64,000 bases of DNA from GCA-002050365 sp964237235. GTDB taxonomy: Bacteria > Acidobacteriota > Blastocatellia > Pyrinomonadales > Pyrinomonadaceae. The translations under genes were made by a program, and so were the position numbers. Within the stretch, counting starts at the first letter, position 1; every line of letters starts with the position of its first letter. The stretch is taken from the NCBI GenBank assembly GCA_964237235.1, contig CAXSGY010000024.1, positions 14,553 through 78,552 on the forward strand, in the 5' to 3' direction. Positions 62,353 to 64,000 of the stretch are shown piece after piece. The notes beneath the pieces were generated by a model. That model had not been told where the DNA came from. It searched no databases and saw only the letters and a program-made list of their open reading frames with translations.

Positions 62353-64000
62353 CTATAGCGTTTGGTCATCGAGAATCTTTACTTTTGTAACCGAAGTTGC
62401 CGTGCGCGTTCCGGCAGCCGTTTCATCGAGTTCGATAATGTCATCGTCGCGCAATAATTCATTGCCGTATTCATCGCGCTTGTAAATAGGCGTTCCGCGT
62501 TTATCGTGTCCGACTTTTTCAACCATCGCCATAAAAATTCGATAATCCATTTGTGCAGCTCGTTCAGCAGCACGAATTTCTTCTTCCGTCTTTTTCTGCA
62601 AAATCAAAATTGAAGTCTGAACCCCGGTGTAAGGCTGAAAAGTGTCAGGGTGTAAATCAAGACTGGCGACAATATTGGTTCGACTGATTAGCCAAGTTCA
62701 CAAATAACCCAAGTTTGGATTGCCTAGAATCGAATCTGGCAAAACAATTCCCATTCGTCCGCCCGGTTTAAGAAACTGCAAACAACGCTCAATAAAAAGC
62801 TGTTCAGGCGGAACAGAGTTCTGCAAATTATCGGTTTTATACCAATTACCCTCCTTGGTTTTCTTCCAACTATGTCCAAGCTCGTATTGTTCGAGAATTT
62901 GATGATCAATGATAGGAATCTTGCTTCCGAACGGAGGATTTGTAACGATGCAGTCGAAAAATCCGATTGAACGATGACTGCGAATTTCATTGCTCGAAAT
63001 GTTTAAGGAAGCGGCAAGTTTTGATTTGAATTCGGCTGTCCATTCGTGCGGTGGTAGAAGCGAATTAGTTTGAAGAATATTGCCGCTGCCGTCATTATTC
63101 ATCACCATATTCATTTTGGTCGCTTTAACCAAATCTGGATTAAGGTCAAAACCGAAAAAATTCGCGGCGGCGATTTCCGCAATGCGATTTCGGAAGAGTG
63201 TTTGTTCTTCAAAGCTCCAGTCTTTTTCTAGTTTTCCTAAATCCTTTATTAAATCGGCTTTCAGTTGTTCGATAACGTGAGTCATTGCCAAAACGAGAAA
63301 TCCGCCGGTTCCGCAACTGGCATCGCACACTCGCTCGTCGTAACGCGGCTCAATCATTTGGACGGTCATTTTCATAATGTTGCGCGGCGTGAAAAATTCG
63401 CCCCGGTCGCCCCGCAAATTCGAGCCGACAATTTCTTCGTATGCTCTGCCCTTGATGTCAATGTGAGTATTGAGCAAACTATATTTCTGCAATTCCGAAA
63501 CGACATAAGCCAAACTGCGCGGCGATAGAACTACTTCGTCATTCGCGGCGAAAATTTTCCCGTATTTATTCTTGACGCGCTCGAAAATTCCAGCAATTCG
63601 GTTTTTAACCGTCAACTGCCCATCGGTATTTGAGCGTTCGTTAGAGGTCGTGAAAAATTCGAGCGAGGAGCCGACATTTTTCTCATCTTCGATTTTGCAG
63701 AAGATAACTTTTAGAAATTCAAAAAAAGCAGGCTGCTTTTGCAAGCCGTCCATTGCGTAAATGTGATTGTGGCAAGTGCGAAAAACAAAAAGCAAATTAT
63801 CCTCGACGGCTGTTTTCAATGTGGCGCGTTTCGGTCGGTCAATGTCCTCGGCGGTGCCATCAGCGAGGGCGAGCGAATTTTGATTGTCAACGACGTACCG
63901 AACAAGAAAACCGAGATTCTCGAACGATACCCGCTCTACGTCAACGCGCCGCTCGGTCAAACATTTCTCGCCCTCGACGGCAGATTAAAAGGCAAAGAAC
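62353..64000 (-). pseudogene. hsdM: Type I methyltransferase subunit, broken by TGA, partial at window edge
   Basis: The frame from the right edge codes an N6-adenine methyltransferase: VERVSFENLGFLVRYVVDNQ, HIDIKGRAYEEIVGSNLRGD, RGEFFTPRNIMKMTVQMIEP, SAM motif CDASCGTGGFLVLAMTHV, catalytic VTNPPFGSK and MGIVLPDSILGNPNLGYL. A TGA (62698-62700) follows, then the same frame goes on with TWLISRTNIVASLDLHPDTF, QPYTGVQTSILILQKKTEEE to 62353. The stop replaces an Arg or Trp codon. Near the edge another TAA (63985-63987) precedes the TTG at 63960, so the N-terminus is uncertain. hsdR is not in view. Confidence 0.8.

Noticed and set aside
6063..63960. TGA read as an amino acid (alternative genetic code) because several families continue across TGA
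   Set aside because: Breaks also use TAA and TAG, and many genes end properly at TGA (for example the ATGA overlap of sigma factor and kinase, the GH1 gene). Recoding cannot explain the pattern.
1..64000. tRNA, rRNA or riboswitch genes
   Set aside because: No tRNA-like T-loop/anticodon arrangement, rRNA core sequence or known riboswitch consensus was noticed by eye; a covariance-model search would be decisive.

Overview
The window looks like a chromosomal segment of an Acidobacteriota bacterium, most likely class Blastocatellia (Pyrinomonadaceae-like). This is an inference from gene content: two ECF sigma factors of the TIGR02999 type each sit next to a very large Ser/Thr kinase with NB-ARC and TPR regions; there are Oar-type TonB receptor fragments with carboxypeptidase-regulatory domains; and many secreted proteins are orphans. 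I saw no rRNA, tRNA, CRISPR array or phage structural genes.

Layout. 0-12.4 kb is a minus-strand metabolic and stress block: two ferritin-like proteins (one with a Tat-like signal), a truncated membrane gene fused to transposase debris, a TPP-dependent pyruvate oxidase-like enzyme, a zinc alcohol dehydrogenase, a GlcG/HbpS-like protein, a family-5 solute-binding protein broken by an in-frame TGA, two alpha/beta hydrolases, a royal-jelly-type beta-propeller and small stress-like proteins. 12.7-21 kb carries inorganic pyrophosphatase, a frameshifted membrane protein, an isochorismatase-like hydrolase, corA debris, an ankyrin protein, an HTTM-like membrane protein, fragments of a TonB receptor and a LytS-type kinase, and a GH1-like enzyme. 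21-30 kb is a graveyard with mobile elements: a truncated HAD gene, a 22-23-nt periodic repeat array, a dead IS481 copy, interrupted TPR, NIPSNAP and helix-turn-helix genes, a TAP-like peptidase, an IS5/IS427 copy and an anti-sigma/sigma chimera. 30-42 kb has a nitroreductase and two paralogous sigma/STAND-kinase pairs; a possible caspase-fold (DUF4347-like) protein and a secreted protein lie between them. 42-46 kb has secreted and membrane proteins and a 7TM SpoIIE phosphatase. 46-51 kb has the remnant of a class III lanthionine synthetase (LanKC), a DctA-type symporter, a PIN-domain toxin-antitoxin pair and a decayed GTP-dependent PEP carboxykinase. 52-56 kb has a Baeyer-Villiger-type monooxygenase plus SDR operon, divergent from a TetR gene across a pair of perfect or near-perfect palindromes. 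56-64 kb has a GT39-like glycosyltransferase, adhesin debris, a P-loop kinase, a small membrane protein, and a type I restriction-modification locus (hsdS, and hsdM broken by TGA) running off the right edge.

The strongest overall signal is gene decay. About twenty loci show in-frame stops, frameshifts, truncations or fusions in otherwise recognisable families, next to intact genes. Some could be sequencing errors (homopolymer runs T7 and C6), but multi-lesion cases such as the pckG, LanKC, corA, TonB-receptor and IS481 remnants are real pseudogenes. The modules most worth following are the twin sigma/kinase loci with the caspase-like neighbour, the TetR double operator, the LanKC relic with nearby Cys-containing small ORFs, the 22-23-nt array, and a leader-plus-start repeat present four times.
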